The position numbers were made by a program, and so were the translations under genes. Shown here one piece after another: positions 36,852 to 47,960 of a stretch of DNA of 64,000 bases. Every line of letters starts with the position of its first letter. The first letter of the stretch is position 1. The notes under the pieces were generated by a model. It did not search any database. It was not told where the DNA came from and was given only the letters and a program-made list of their open reading frames with translations. Source of the DNA: Batillaria attramentaria (Eukaryota > Mollusca > Gastropoda > Batillariidae); the NCBI GenBank assembly GCA_018292915.2, contig JACVVK020000330.1, forward strand, positions 340,001 through 404,000, in the 5' to 3' direction.

Positions 36852-37459
36852 AGGCCGTTCTTAACCGGGCGAACCACCAGTCTGGCGAACTTGTTCGGCG
36901 AACTGTGTATTGTATACGAACAGGGCAAGCGCACACACGAACATAGTTCCAGAGGTTCGGCCGGACTAGTTCTCTTTCTTAACCGACCGTTAATGATATG
37001 CATACGTCATCGCCCGAACAAGGCGGACTCGGAAGTTGAGACAATCGTAAACAACCAAAATGGCCGCCTTCGTAGATCGAAACGACCAGGCATTTGCGGT
37101 AGTTATCGTTTTGAGTGAACTCTTGGAAGCCGAGGAAGAGGAGATAAGAGGAAAAGAGCGCAAGAGAGGGAAATGTGAAGTGAGTCGATAGCCGCGATGC
37201 CGTCCGCCATTTTCCTCAAGTTTGTACATGCGCACAACAGCTCTCCCCGAGCAACCAATCAGAGCGCAGGGTCGGCAAAAGGATCGCGAGGGTTCCCACG
37301 ACACGCTATGCAGTCCTCGAACCTAGTTCGCCGAACCTTTCGAACCAGGGTTTCCGCACAAGTATTTGGTCGGTTAAGAAACAACGTGCGCGAACCTAGT
37401 TCGCCGTACTCTCCTAACCTAGTTCGCGAACCAAAAGTCCGCCCGGTTAAGAACGGCCT
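36852..37459 (+). mobile_element. PIF/Harbinger-like non-autonomous element, TTA target duplication
   Basis: Perfect 20-base terminal inverted repeats AGGCCGTTCTTAACCGGGCG lie at both ends. TTA flanks both sides (36849-36851, 37460-37462), the TWA-type duplication of PIF/Harbinger transposons. A second inverted pair, TTTCTTAACCGACC and its complement, lies inside (about 36974 and 37369). Subterminal palindromes (GTTCGGCGAAC) are present. A short frame at 37060-37191 looks like a transposase N-terminus. The DDE domain and the Myb-like partner gene are absent. Confidence 0.87.
37060..37191 (+). pseudogene. Harbinger transposase N-terminal remnant
   Basis: ATG within AAAATGGCCGCC opens 43 codons: MAAFVDRNDQAFAVV, a VLSELLEAEEEE helix, then basic RGKERKRGK and a stop. 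A short hydrophobic/acidic helix followed by a basic patch is the usual start of animal Harbinger (HARBI1-type) transposases. The catalytic part is deleted. The assignment rests on style and context. Confidence 0.55.
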
Positions 37460-38099
37460 TTACAGAAAATTGAGTCTCAGTGTCTATGCAGACTCTGACG
37501 CGTGTGTTGTCTAGTACAACTCTTACAGAAAACTGAATCTCAGTGTCTATGCAGACTCTGACGCGTGTGTTGTCTAGTACAACTCTTACAGAAAACTGAG
37601 TCTCAGTGTCTATGCCGACTCTGACGCGTGTGTTGTCTAGTACAACTCTTACAGAAAACTGAGTCTCAGTGTCTATGCAGACTCTGACGTGTGTTTGTCT
37701 AGCACAACTCTTACAGAATATTGAGCCCACCAGTGAAGACTTTGGGTTTGACGTGTGTTTGGTCAAGCGCAACCGTTCTTTAGGTTCTTCCACCGTTTGC
37801 TCACCTCATATTGAAACGTTCTGTGAGTTACAGCCACTTTCCTTTGTGAGCAGGGTAGGTAAGCACCACAATTCTTGCCGTCTATTGTCGGCGGCTTAGT
37901 TAGGGAACCGCGATCAGTGTTATTGTACCTCTGTGTGATCGGTACTAAAACTGAACGGTAGAGTGGTTCTCAGTAGGTGTAAGTTTCCGTAAGGGATCGG
38001 TTGAAGTATTACTCTCAGTCTCGAACGCAGGTTCGTGCGAGCGACGCCCAAAACTGAAGACTGTCTGGGAAATACTGTCAAAGAATGTTGAAGGTGGAG

Positions 38100-38650
38100 C
38101 ATTTCTGTCTACAGAGGATATTGTGTACTGTGTTTGGAGTACCGTCTTCGTTCGGATATTTCAGCCCAAAGTAAATATTCCCAGCTACTTTGACGACGTC
38201 TTCTGTATTATTGAGATATTTCAGTTGACAGAAAATACTCCTAACTGCTGTTGGTTTGACAGAAAATGTTCCCAATTGCTTTGGGATTATCGTCTTCGTT
38301 GCAGGGTCATGTCTTCCTAACTGCTTTTGGGATGTTGGCAGTGTTAGTAGAATATTTCAATTGACAAAAAAACTATTCCCAGTTCTTTTCGGAATATCGT
38401 AAATGTCAAATGGATCATTCAGCTGTCAGAAAACTTTTCCAAATGCGTTCATCCTTGATGTTTGGACATTTTAGCTGACAGATAATATTCCCAGATGCTT
38501 TAGGAATATCGCCAGAGAGAAATTGTTCCTAAATGATCGCCAATAATCAACGAACAATCGTGTCACGTGGCAGGAAATGTTCCCAAAGTTCTGCTTTGGG
38601 AATGATTATATCGTCAATGTTGACTGAACATTTCAGCTCACAGCAACTAC
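38100..38650 (+). repeat. Degenerate about 80-bp tandem repeat
   Basis: Recurring pieces: TTTCAGYTGACAGAAAATATTCC, AACTGCTTTGGGA, ATATCGTC (for example 38160, 38215, 38255, 38355, 38420, 38470). Heavy divergence indicates an old array. No gene is seen from 38651 to 39241. Confidence 0.55.
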
Positions 38651-39241
38651 TAGCGGGGCATTCTCACTCTGCACAGAATCATCAAAACTTGATTCCCACT
38701 CAGGACGTGCAGTTTGCAGGTGGTTTGAAAGGTGCATGTTTGGCGACATTAGACTGTTTTGTGAGCAAAATGTCACGTTTGTTTTTCCAGTCTGCCTGTT
38801 TGCCCGGAGCAGTGAAACGATCCCTGTCCAACGCTTGCCAAGTTTGGCAGGAGTTTCGCCGCTTCGTGCAATTTGCATAGCAGCGTCCGGGCTGACTCTA
38901 ACGTTAAACCCCACTGATAGAGCGGCTTGAATGGAGAGAGAGGCGGTTCTGCCTTTAGAAACACCTTAATTGTTTAAAACGTGTCAGCGGCTGTGCATGT
39001 ATGGTCCATTGTGGATTTGTAGAAGAGTCAGGTGAGAAGGTGTTTCAGAGAGGTCAGCTGGAAAGGGATAAATTTGATCGAAACGAATGAAAATATGATA
39101 GAGTGTCGTTGAAGCGTTAACTTTGAAGCTGGTGTGTATAATGCTTGTCTTGTCAATCTGTCAAAAAAAACAACAACAACAACAACAAAAAATAAAAAGT
39201 TTGAAGCTCCAAAATCAAGAAAAAAATTTCTTTAAAGTGCA

Positions 39242-39514
39242 GGGCCCGTATGTAATAGTCAAGGTTAGGGCTTTTAGCCCTGGGTTAGAGTCTAACCTCG
39301 AACAAAACTAGCTCTAGGGTTAAATGTTCTGTTGTTGTTTGTTTTAAACCAAGAAGTGGGCTTATTCCAGCAAAGTGCCTAAGCCTTTATAGAAGGATTT
39401 TTCTTCCTTCCTTCGCTTCCTTTTTTATATTTAATTTTGCTTTTGGGTTTCTTTTGTCTTAGTCTGGGTTAGGCCCGTAGCCGTGGGTTAACCTCGACTT
39501 TTACATACGGGCCC
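39242..39514 (+). mobile_element. TIR element F, copy 1 (273 bp)
   Basis: Imperfect 26-base inverted termini start GGGCCCGTATGTAA. The interior contains TTTTGCTTTTGGGTTTCTTT and AACTAGCTCTAGGG. Copies at 56142-56407 and, inverted, 51874-53107 share the full structure. There is no coding capacity and no clear target duplication, so the superfamily is open. Confidence 0.85.
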
Positions 39515-41295
39515 TGATCCTATAAACAGCATGGTTGGATTCACGAGTATTCAATACGTGTGCATCAGAGAATGGTAATGAATCAGAGACAAGCAGTATA
39601 GATGTAGTAGAAGAATACTGTTGCATGCAAAATTAAACCCCAGTCCTTGAACTTCAGTTATATCAACAAACTTTCAAAGTGTACGAAGCCGTCATTGACA
39701 GTTCACCGTCAAAAAGGTTCACATGCAGAACCGGATAGTTGGCAGTTCCCTAACAAAGTCAAGGACCCTTTGTCCACTACGCTATAAGGTATAGAGTTGT
39801 CGGTGAAATACGTCACGTAATAATTTCCCGCAGTGATCATTTGTACCGGAAGCAATATCAGCTAAACCTTGAGAGAAATCTGGACGCAAATGAATCAGTA
39901 TATGTGTAGATATCCACAGCGTCCTTTCCATTCAGTAAATGTATCCCTTTGTGGTATTTATGTGCACGCCAGCCACCTAATACCTAAAACCTGTTCATTG
40001 CCACAAGGAAAGCGGTGCTGGTAGTGTAATACTGGGGCACACAACAGTAGACTTATCCTCGGCTTTTTATGGGTGTGTAATTATTCAGTATTGTGCAGGG
40101 CTGGCAGAAGGACCTCGCTTCTTATGCTAGGGAACTCACGTAACGCGAAAGAGACCCTTACCTGTCCGCAAGGTCCCTAGTAAATCTTTGGATGACAAAT
40201 TCTTTCTGTGACAGCTTTAAGGGTCCCGCGGGTGGGTGTATGTGTGGTTGGTGACAGTAAGCTAGGTTGTGAGTAGGCCACGTTGAAAATGCTAGGGGCT
40301 GGTTAAGTTCATTCTTGAGAGGGAAGGAATTGAGTTTGTTTGTATTACGTTTTTGTTGGATACCACAAAAGCAAAAACGTCGCATTCTTATGGCCAAGAA
40401 TGCTCTTTCTGTTTGTCGCAGTTTGAAAAGATTACGTTTGTGAGTTGTTGACAAAAAATATTATAGTTTCTTGTGTCATTGTGCTAGACTTTGGAACTAC
40501 AGCCATAGTCGTTCCGAGGTACAAGGAACACGGAAAAAAACATTGTCTAGCGTATGTACGTGATTTTTACCACTTTGGAAAGGTAAGGGATCAACTGTAG
40601 CACTGAGAAAGAACTACGAGCATTGAAACCAACAGAACACATTTCAAGGCAGGCTAGCACTAGAGTATTTTACCCTATATTTGTAGTATACTTCTTGAGT
40701 TTGAAATGATGCGAGTTTCTTTCCTTGTACTGGGATCCACATCAGTTTCTGAACGACAATGAAATACTCTGGAGCGCGGATTTGAGGAGGCTCGCCTTTC
40801 CCCTGGAAAATGCCATTAATTGTGCATATTCTAGTCAGAGTTGCAGACCTCGTAGTGGTGGTCCTCACGATGATTGAGATCTGGATGACATGTGAAAGCG
40901 AAGTAGTACGTGTGTGTAGATGCTCATTCATGTCTTTCTGTCGTCGAGTTTACAAGTGAGTATCTGTGAGTGCCTTTACTTGTGTCGGAACTGTACCTGC
41001 GAATGAAGTGGATACCCGAGTTAGACATTACGACTACGTACCCTGGTGTGGATAGTGCTGTTGATGGTGTTACACAACTTCGTGGTATCTGATTTTGAAA
41101 AGATCAAGTTTAGAAACCTGACTACTTTCCTTGGCGTGCGGTCACTCTACACCAGACCGATTTCTCAATAACGATGCAGCGTTCCTGTCTGACTGCCTCT
41201 ATCACGAGAAACACCATCTGAAGCACTCATGGTGAGAACGCGGGTACCTCGTTTTGGCCTCCTTGCTGCACATGGTTCCGGGAGAAATATCGTGT
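39515..41295. other. No gene seen
   Basis: Unique-looking DNA. Frames up to 98 codons carry no recognised domain. A stretch just upstream of 41300 may hold the 5' UTR of the exon there. Confidence 0.3.
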
Positions 41296-41299
41296 GTAC

Positions 41300-41407
41300 A
41301 TGGGGTTTGGATACCGTGACCAGCAACCTGGATTAGCCCAGCAGACAATGTTCCACGACAGGATGTCGTTCGCCAGGCTGACCGCTGCCACCTCCAGGCA
41401 GCCTTCG
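41300..41407 (+). CDS. Candidate alternative first exon, phase 0
   Basis: ATG at 41300 opens 36 codons beginning MGFGYRDQQPGLAQQTMFHD and ending TAATSRQPS at CCTTCG|GTAAGT. The donor is canonical. Codon use is GC-rich at third positions in its second half, unlike the surrounding repeats. No good acceptor precedes it, so I read it as a first exon. Like the exons at 27776, 28737 and 49507, it ends in phase 0 on the plus strand. It could splice to the same downstream exon outside the window, or belong to another gene. I recognise no domain. Confidence 0.45.
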
Positions 41408-41639
41408 GTAAGTACAGAAAAATGTGTCGTCTGCAATGCTTGGAGAAGCATTGGTCAAAGTATACAAATGCACGATGCCGCAAAATGCCTATGTATTCCC
41501 TGTTAGCCTCATGCATCAGCTTTAATCTAGAAACAACAATTACCATGCACAGCGGACCATTCAAGGGCGCGCACCTGACAGGAGCTCAGGCTTCACTGGA
41601 GTATTGCGAGTCTACTTTCTGTTTAGGCCAGAAAGCTAC

Positions 41640-41975
41640 TTCACCCAAGTCCGCTCCCGTCAACGTACAACAACAACCACAACCACAAGAACAGCAGCAA
41701 CAATCACAAAAAAGAACAAGAACAACAACCACAACCACAAGAACACCAACAGCATCGACAACCACAACCAAAGCAACCACAACAATCAACACAACAACCA
41801 CCACCACCACCACAGCACAACCACCACATCATCACAGCAGTAACAACAAAGGTTGACAGAGCGTTTGCGTAGAATTAAGTGATAATAATAATAATTATAA
41901 TAATAATGAATTGTACTTATATAACGCAAAATTCTCACAAAGTGACTAAATGCGCGTACTCCCGCAAACTGGTGG
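41640..41975. repeat. (CAA/CCA)n tract and LINE tail E
   Basis: CAACCACAACCACAAGAAC-type repeats span 41668-41850. They are followed by a minus-strand LINE 3' tail, (AAT)n plus GAATTGTACTTATATAACGC (41880-41970), matching the tail at 6430. Confidence 0.8.
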
Positions 41976-42235
41976 CCACACTTCTCCTTGTTGTTGTTTT
42001 CTCAGTGAAATAAGTCACCACGGACAGGTGTGAATTAACGACGTGGCATTCTGACTTGCCGCTATCATTTGATCTTTACCTACGTGCCTTTTTCTCATTT
42101 TGTACAAGACAGGGCTTTGTCATACTCATAGTTTGTGTTTTGGTTCGTGTCTTATCACAGAGGAGCAAAAACGTGTTCTTTACACAACAACATGCTTGCC
42201 ATTGTTGTTGTATTGATCAAGGGCATGCTGTATCT

Positions 42236-42236
<1 letters not shown>

Positions 42237-42301
<65 letters not shown>

Positions 42302-42306
42302 CGCGC
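42237..42306. repeat. (TG)n-(CG)n tract
   Basis: About 28 TG units run into six CG units. This is the most Z-DNA-prone sequence type in the window. Confidence 0.93.
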
Positions 42307-42671
42307 CTCTTTCGAAACCAGGCCTTTTGCTAATGCCACACCTGATCGCGGGGTGCTCCGCTTTCAAACCACGTCCCCCTAACTGACATTCAAAGCAATA
42401 AGTAGTCCCACTATACTCTACATCGACGAGTATTCAGCCAAAGAAACGCCAGTTAACTCGGCCACTTAGCACCTTCAGCTAGTCTGTAGTTTGTCCGACC
42501 TGACCTCATCTGTCAGTATCACAGCGTTCTGTTTAATCTGACATACACGGCTTCGATCTTTGTACACCCCTCGCCCCCTTTAGTGGGCGCCTGTGAGTGT
42601 CCCCCCAGTACAGGTACTGTGAAGTACCTGTGTTACACCTGTTCGACGTTTCGGGTGTATGAGACCCGCTG

Positions 42672-42778
42672 TGCATAAATAGACCGACCAGCTATTGAAT
42701 CAGAGGCGTATCGGCGTATATCTCATTTCGGCCAGGCGTGTAAAGAAATATGAGGAGGTGTTTACTGAAAGACCGTCG
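42672..42778 (+). other. Weak candidate first exon with TATA-like box
   Basis: GCATAAATAG near 42672 is followed about 30 bases on by a segment that ends CCGTCG|GTGAGT (donor at 42779). The frame across it has no in-frame ATG, so it would be 5' UTR or use ATG at about 42751. Upstream DNA contains the palindrome-like GGTACTGTGAAGTACC. This is inference from donor plus TATA-like box only. Confidence 0.25.
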
Positions 42779-42918
42779 GTGAGTATCGTGTTATTCGGGT
42801 CGACCGCAGTGTCTCATTGGGTTGGTCTGGAAAGATTGATGACAGTGACAGCGTCAACGACATTTTTTTTTAAGGATTGAAGATTGTAGGCGGTGCACAG
42901 GAGGGTTAACTAGTTTTG

Positions 42919-42920
<2 letters not shown>

Positions 42921-42980
<60 letters not shown>
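42921..42980. repeat. (CA)n microsatellite
   Basis: About 30 CA units, pure. Confidence 0.93.
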
Positions 42981-42983
<3 letters not shown>

Positions 42984-43221
42984 CCCTTGTCTGTGTCGCC
43001 GGTTCCGGTGTGGCCTTCACCTTGTGAACATATGAGTTACGCGGGATCCTTGACCCGTAACCTAATGACACGGTTGGTCGGTCAGAAGATGATTTGGCTG
43101 CACGGCGCGGCCGTAGGGCGCCAAGGCCGTTTGACATGCGTGGATGTGTGTGGGCACTTCGGACCCTCCCTCCCCCCCCCCCCCCATCTAAAGGGATGGT
43201 CACACTGTGGCCTTGTGGAGG

Positions 43222-43350
43222 TGGATGTTTGGGATCAGTTTAACGCCCTTTCCCGCCATATACGGGTGATATCAAACCGGACGGGACAAAAAGAAATAAC
43301 ATCGAACTCATAACACCACTTTTGCCGGAAAGTCCAACGTTACACTAGTG
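43222..43350 (-). mobile_element. SINE family B, degenerate copy
   Basis: GATCAGTTTAACGCCCTTTC and ATATACGGGTGATATCAAA retain the 3' half. The B-box region is only faint (CATCGAACTCATAAC). Confidence 0.55.
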
Positions 43351-43719
43351 GTCTCTGGCAGTTTGTGTCTGTATTCAACAGTTAATGATCAGTTCAGTTT
43401 ATGCATCACTGCAGTGTCCCAATGAAATTTTCACAAACAGACTGTTGCTCAAACCTGCAAATGTTTTGATACCGATAATCGCGTTGACTTTCCTGGTTCC
43501 GGGAATTCCCGTGTGTTGTGTTAGTGATACATGTACAACTCTTGCCACGAGACTGTCATGTGAGTTACGTCATATGCGCGGGGTCATAAACCCTCTTTAT
43601 AACCGCCGGTTTTCGTGACGAGACAACTTGGCTTGAAATTAAAATTAAGTGAAGCATGTGACATTGTGATATCTGACATTGACGGTTTGCTGTGTTTGTC
43701 GTATGCTTTTTTTTTTTTT

Positions 43720-43783
43720 TTTTTTTGGGGGGGGGGGGGATACGTTTTTCGCCTTCACGTTTAGAAAGCGGTTTTGGGTAAAT

Positions 43784-43831
<48 letters not shown>

Positions 43832-43904
43832 TTTAAAACTTTATTTGTCAACGGTAAAAGACATTGGTCTAGTAGTCCAGTTTTCAGTCTTGCCGTTGTT
43901 AATG

Positions 43905-43966
<62 letters not shown>
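43720..43966. repeat. Poly-T/poly-G, (GA)n, element K and (CA)n
   Basis: A T22-G12 run (43707-43739), (GA)n (43793-43828), element K (AAAACTTTATTTGTCAACGG to TTGCCGTTGTTAATGCTACA) and (CA)n (43907-43966). Confidence 0.75.
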
Positions 43967-43969
<3 letters not shown>

Positions 43970-44357
43970 GTCTAACTACGGACGGACGCAGGCACAACAC
44001 ACAAACGGTACATAGGTATCAGTGCAAACACATGAGAAGAGAGAGAGAGAGAGAGAGGGGGGGGGGAGTACGGTGTGCGGGTACTGGTGTGTGTGTGTGT
44101 GTGGGGGGGGGGGGGGTGTCATTGTGGACGGACCTTAAGTGCCCAGTGCCCGCGTGCCCTGGTGCCCCGTTTACTAATACATGGACCCCTCCTGAATCCG
44201 AGGGTGTCATATTACACTCCCCCAGTCGCTTCTCGTCACGGTGTTTGCTTTTTAGCTGTGGACAGGTATACGACAAGTACTTCAGTCACAGTGACTGACG
44301 AACCATGCTTTGCCTGTCGGTGGTAACTTGATATGCACCAAATGTGCTACGTGATAC

Positions 44358-44535
44358 GGGGTGGGTGGGTGTTTGGGAGTTTAACGTCCTTTTCCACCAC
44401 ATAAGGGTGATTTCAAAGACGGGGCAACGAGAAAAAAGGCCAGCACAAATATTTTGGCCCCAGCCGGCGGGGTTCGAACTCACGACCCGAGCATTGGGAG
44501 TCCAACGCTCTACCATTCGGCCACCCCGGCTCCCC
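44358..44535 (-). mobile_element. SINE family B, full-length copy with perfect 13-bp TSD
   Basis: A complete minus-strand copy with a short GGCGG insertion in the B-box region. TGCTACGTGATAC lies on both sides (44345-44357, 44536-44548). A perfect duplication argues for a comparatively recent insertion. Confidence 0.93.
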
Positions 44536-44549
44536 TGCTACGTGATACA

Positions 44550-45317
44550 AAGCAAGGGTTTGCCTCTTCGGGATCACATCTAGAGGTTGGTGCAGAACCA
44601 AACATGAGGGAGTCCACGTATGTTCCGTGTTACAACACATGGCACATTTGGCATAATGTCGCATAATTACAGATAAATTCACCTAGGTCATAGCGTATTG
44701 CTCTTGGTTTTCGTTCCTAGGTCCTGCTAGTATACACTCACGGAAAAGTGACACTCGCATATTTCAAATACTTATTACAAGACCATGCCACCCCGTTCTT
44801 TCTCGTCTGCTCTACAAACTGCACGACGGAAGCCAGTTTTTCAGTCTTGTGCACGTGTTGTGGATTTACACCGTTGTGTAAAAGACGTGAAGGAAAGACA
44901 AGTTCCACATGAAACCTCTGCGGTACATTTGAGGGCACGTTACCTCACCTGTCGCCCCGACAACCAGCGCAGGCGATAAATTCTGATTCGGGACGGGCAG
45001 CCGTCCTACACTGGAGGTTTCGGGGAGGACAGCCCTTGTCATTCAGTCCTTGCCTCCACCGTTGGCACGCTTGCTTAAACAGGTAAAGTGCCCGGGACAG
45101 GAGACAGTGTAAATAGTGCGTGGTGAACCAGACAGGAGTGCATTACTGAAGATTAGTAAGTTGTAAAAGGACGTAGGCTACTCATCACAGGAGCCAAGAC
45201 CTACAGAGACTGTGTACGACAGAAAAGTGAGGTCACTCCAGTTGAGTTGTTTAGTTGTGTGTGAGGTGCATGCCTATACAATACAGAAGTCCTTCAACGT
45301 CCTCCAAAAGGGATGTG
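44550..45317. other. No gene seen
   Basis: Unique-looking DNA with frames up to 89 codons and no recognised domain. Confidence 0.3.
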
Positions 45318-45778
45318 CATACCACATGATTAAAGGGGATGTGCCGGCATGTCACAGGAGTAAAGGGGATGTGCATGTCACAAGAGTAAAGGGGATGTGC
45401 CGGCATGTCACAGGAGTAAAGGGGATGTGCATGTCACAAGAGTAAAGGGGATGTGCCGGCATGTCACAGGAGTAAAGGGGATGTGCATGTCACAAGAGTA
45501 AAGGGGATGTGCCGGCATGTCACAGGAGTAAAGGGGATGTGCATGTCACAAGAGTAAAGGGGATGTGCCGGCGTGTCACAGGAGTAAAGGGGATGTGCAT
45601 GTCACAAGACTACAGGGGATGTGCCGGCATGTCACAGGAGTAAAGGGGATGTGCATGTCACAGGAGTAAAGGGGATGTGCATGTCACAGGAGTAAAGGGG
45701 ATGTGCATGTCACAGGAGTAAAGGGGATGTGCATGTCACAGGAGTAAAGGGGATGTGCATGTCACAGGAGTAGAGGGG
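45318..45778 (+). repeat. Two-state minisatellite: 56-bp dimers then 26-bp monomers
   Basis: Two monomers alternate: AGGAGTAAAGGGGATGTGCA-TGTCAC (26 bp) and AAGAGTAAAGGGGATGTGCC-GGCATGTCAC (30 bp). Alternation runs to about 45645. After that only the 26-bp type repeats, five to six times, to 45778. Confidence 0.93.
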
Positions 45779-46379
45779 GCGTGCACATCACAGGACCAAA
45801 GACTGAGGACAGTACAACAGTGGTAAAATGCACCCAACGGAAACCTGAACACCACAGCGTGGTTCATGCATTACGGCACCTCGTACAGTACGTTTACCCG
45901 GGCTTTTTCCGTATGCTCTGTCCACCCGTGGATGACTACTTTACTGTTGACTGTAAAGGCACCGGACGGCGCCGAGGAGAAGAGAGTAAAATCCGCAGCA
46001 ACAACACTAGTAGGCTGTGAAGCGTGCGTTGATTGGGAAACAAGGTCCTCAAGGCTACAGCCAGTTCACGCCACGTATGACGGCTCAGCCACAACACAGC
46101 GTGGTTCAAGCGGCACCTCATTCAGTGTTGACCGGACCATCGAGTGCGAAAACCCTCGTAATGTCCGTCTGTTGTTTGACCAGCAGTTTGTCTGTTTGTG
46201 TGCTCCATTTGTTCTGACAGCTCTCATGTCAAGAGGGGAACCTGCCAAACGGCGGACGACTTGCTGCTTGTGGAGACGCGGTCAACATTACAACAGTGAT
46301 CAGATTGAAGTGAGGGAGACTGAGGTTTGGTGGAATTCTAAGTATTACAAACGTGAACAGTCTGAGTAGAAAAGAGATT
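45779..46379. other. Unrecognised open frames
   Basis: Plus frames of 79 and 167 codons overlap here. The motif CACAGCGTGGTTCA..GGCACCTC occurs at about 45853 and 46094, an old duplication. No domain or splice context is convincing. Confidence 0.3.
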
Positions 46380-46560
46380 TAATGGAACTGTTAGGGCTGT
46401 AAATAAAACTGTAAATAAACTAAATAAAAGTGACATAAAAGGGACAGAAACCACTTAACTTTCGCAAAGGACGGCACGGGTCAACGTTTCGGCTTTAGCC
46501 TTCTTCAGGACACAAACAAATGGGACATAACTTCAACAAACAAAAGGTAACTCTGCTGAC
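46380..46560 (-). mobile_element. Retroelement end with hammerhead-like core
   Basis: On the minus strand CTGAAGA (46502-46508), AGGCTAAAGCC (46491-46501) and GAAAC (46486-46490) follow in the order of a hammerhead ribozyme core: CUGANGA, stem II, GAAA. Similar motifs are known from Penelope-like elements. Here one A is unpaired, and stem III and the UH cleavage site are not clear. No PLE coding sequence is seen. T-rich (TTTATTTAG) DNA follows. Confidence 0.4.
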
Positions 46561-47760
46561 ATACTGACATACACGGCGCGGGGGAAAAAAATAAAGTAAA
46601 ATAAAATAAAATAAAACGGTGGGGGAGAAAAGGACCAGAAAACAATAGTTAAAACATCACAACACCCATCCTTTGGTGACAGAAGACCATGGTTTGTGTG
46701 TGAAAAAATTAAAGTTCATGAGGATTATATTATGGTTTCCTTTTCTGTCAGGGCAGTGTTCAAGGATGTAATTTCAGAAGGAAATGGGGAAAAAAACCCA
46801 AAACAACAACAAAACCAACAACAAAAAGAAAAACACACGAAACAAAACAACAAACAAAAAATAAATTGTTGCGAAGTTAACCAAAGTTTTCGACCGTAGA
46901 CCTTCGGCTTTTATTTTTGTATTACTTCTCACCAGAACTGTGCTTGTTTATCCCAGGTAAAACATATCACGTAAAAGCAGAGACGCCACTGTCTGACCTG
47001 ATTCGAATTTACATTAGCCAGGGGGAATAAAAGCCAAACAAAAGATTACCTGAGAGGTCTAATCTACTCTTTTGCTCTAGGCGTATTGTCTGATATACAC
47101 GATTGTCTCTTTTTTGTCACGTGCTTCGAAATCCTCAATCGAGATTGACGGCCACTTCAGTCAAGCGAGAGCTGTAAAGGTTACTTCCTTATTCTGTGTC
47201 GGAGCCTTTCTCGTTTTTTCCTTCTTTATTTGTGGAAATTTTGTCAGTCACCCACAGTCAAACAGGAAAGCACTCCAGGTACAAGACTGAGTCTCGTGTT
47301 TCAAACGTATGATCCCATGGTATGGCCAAATGCATTAGAGAGCATTAAGATTGTGAACACGGAAGGTTTTTCTTGTGATGGTAGAATTAGATCGTGTCTG
47401 AATGTCATTGCGTCGAACTTCTAAAACTGTCTACGCAAAGTTCCGCAAGGAAAGTAAAGGCAGTTGTTGTGTGCACTTACAATGGCTACCTCAGGTCAAG
47501 TTAAACTTTGTGGGGCTTTAGATACCCAGTCACAGCGTAATTATTAGAGAGCCAAATTATTAGGTGTCGCTGGCTACATCCTTCGCTCCAGCGTCATAGT
47601 CAACCAAGGCTCATTCGTGCAAGGAGATCCAGCGAGGCAAAGTTGCGTCTGCAGCCGCTGAGGAATACTGACCTCATGAAAGACAAAACTGGTTGGCAGG
47701 TTTTATGGGACAAGCGCCAAGGAGTTTAGGACTGTCACTTCAAAACACATCACAGCGAAG
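46561..47760. other. No gene seen
   Basis: A-rich and mixed DNA with (AAAT)n near 46595 and (AAC)n near 46800. No gene is supported. Confidence 0.3.
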
Positions 47761-47773
47761 GAGAGACGAGGGC

Positions 47774-47897
47774 ACGCACGCACGCACACACGCAGACGCC
47801 GGCGCACCCCCCCCCCCCCCACACACACACACACAAACGCTCGTGCATGCCATACACACACAGACACTCGTATGCAGTGGCACGCACACATGCACGC

Positions 47898-47933
<36 letters not shown>

Positions 47934-47960
47934 ACGTTGGCGCGTTGCATACAGACGCAC
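47774..47960. repeat. Imperfect (CA)n/(CGCA)n region
   Basis: CGCACGCACGCACACACG, a poly-C run (47806-47820) and several CA blocks broken by unique bases. From 47961 to 49460 no gene is seen apart from possible 5' UTR near the end. Confidence 0.8.

Larger units (their letters stand above)
36290..37782 (+). repeat. 64-bp minisatellite with decayed flank, split by a MITE
   Basis: The core unit is CTCTTACAGAAAATTGAGTC, TCAGTGTCTATGCAGACTCT, GACGCGTGTGTTTGTCTAGT, ACAA, with near-identical copies at about 36650-36851 and 37460-37715. Copies left of 36650 and right of 37720 are much more diverged. A 608-bp element occupies 36852-37459. Confidence 0.92.
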
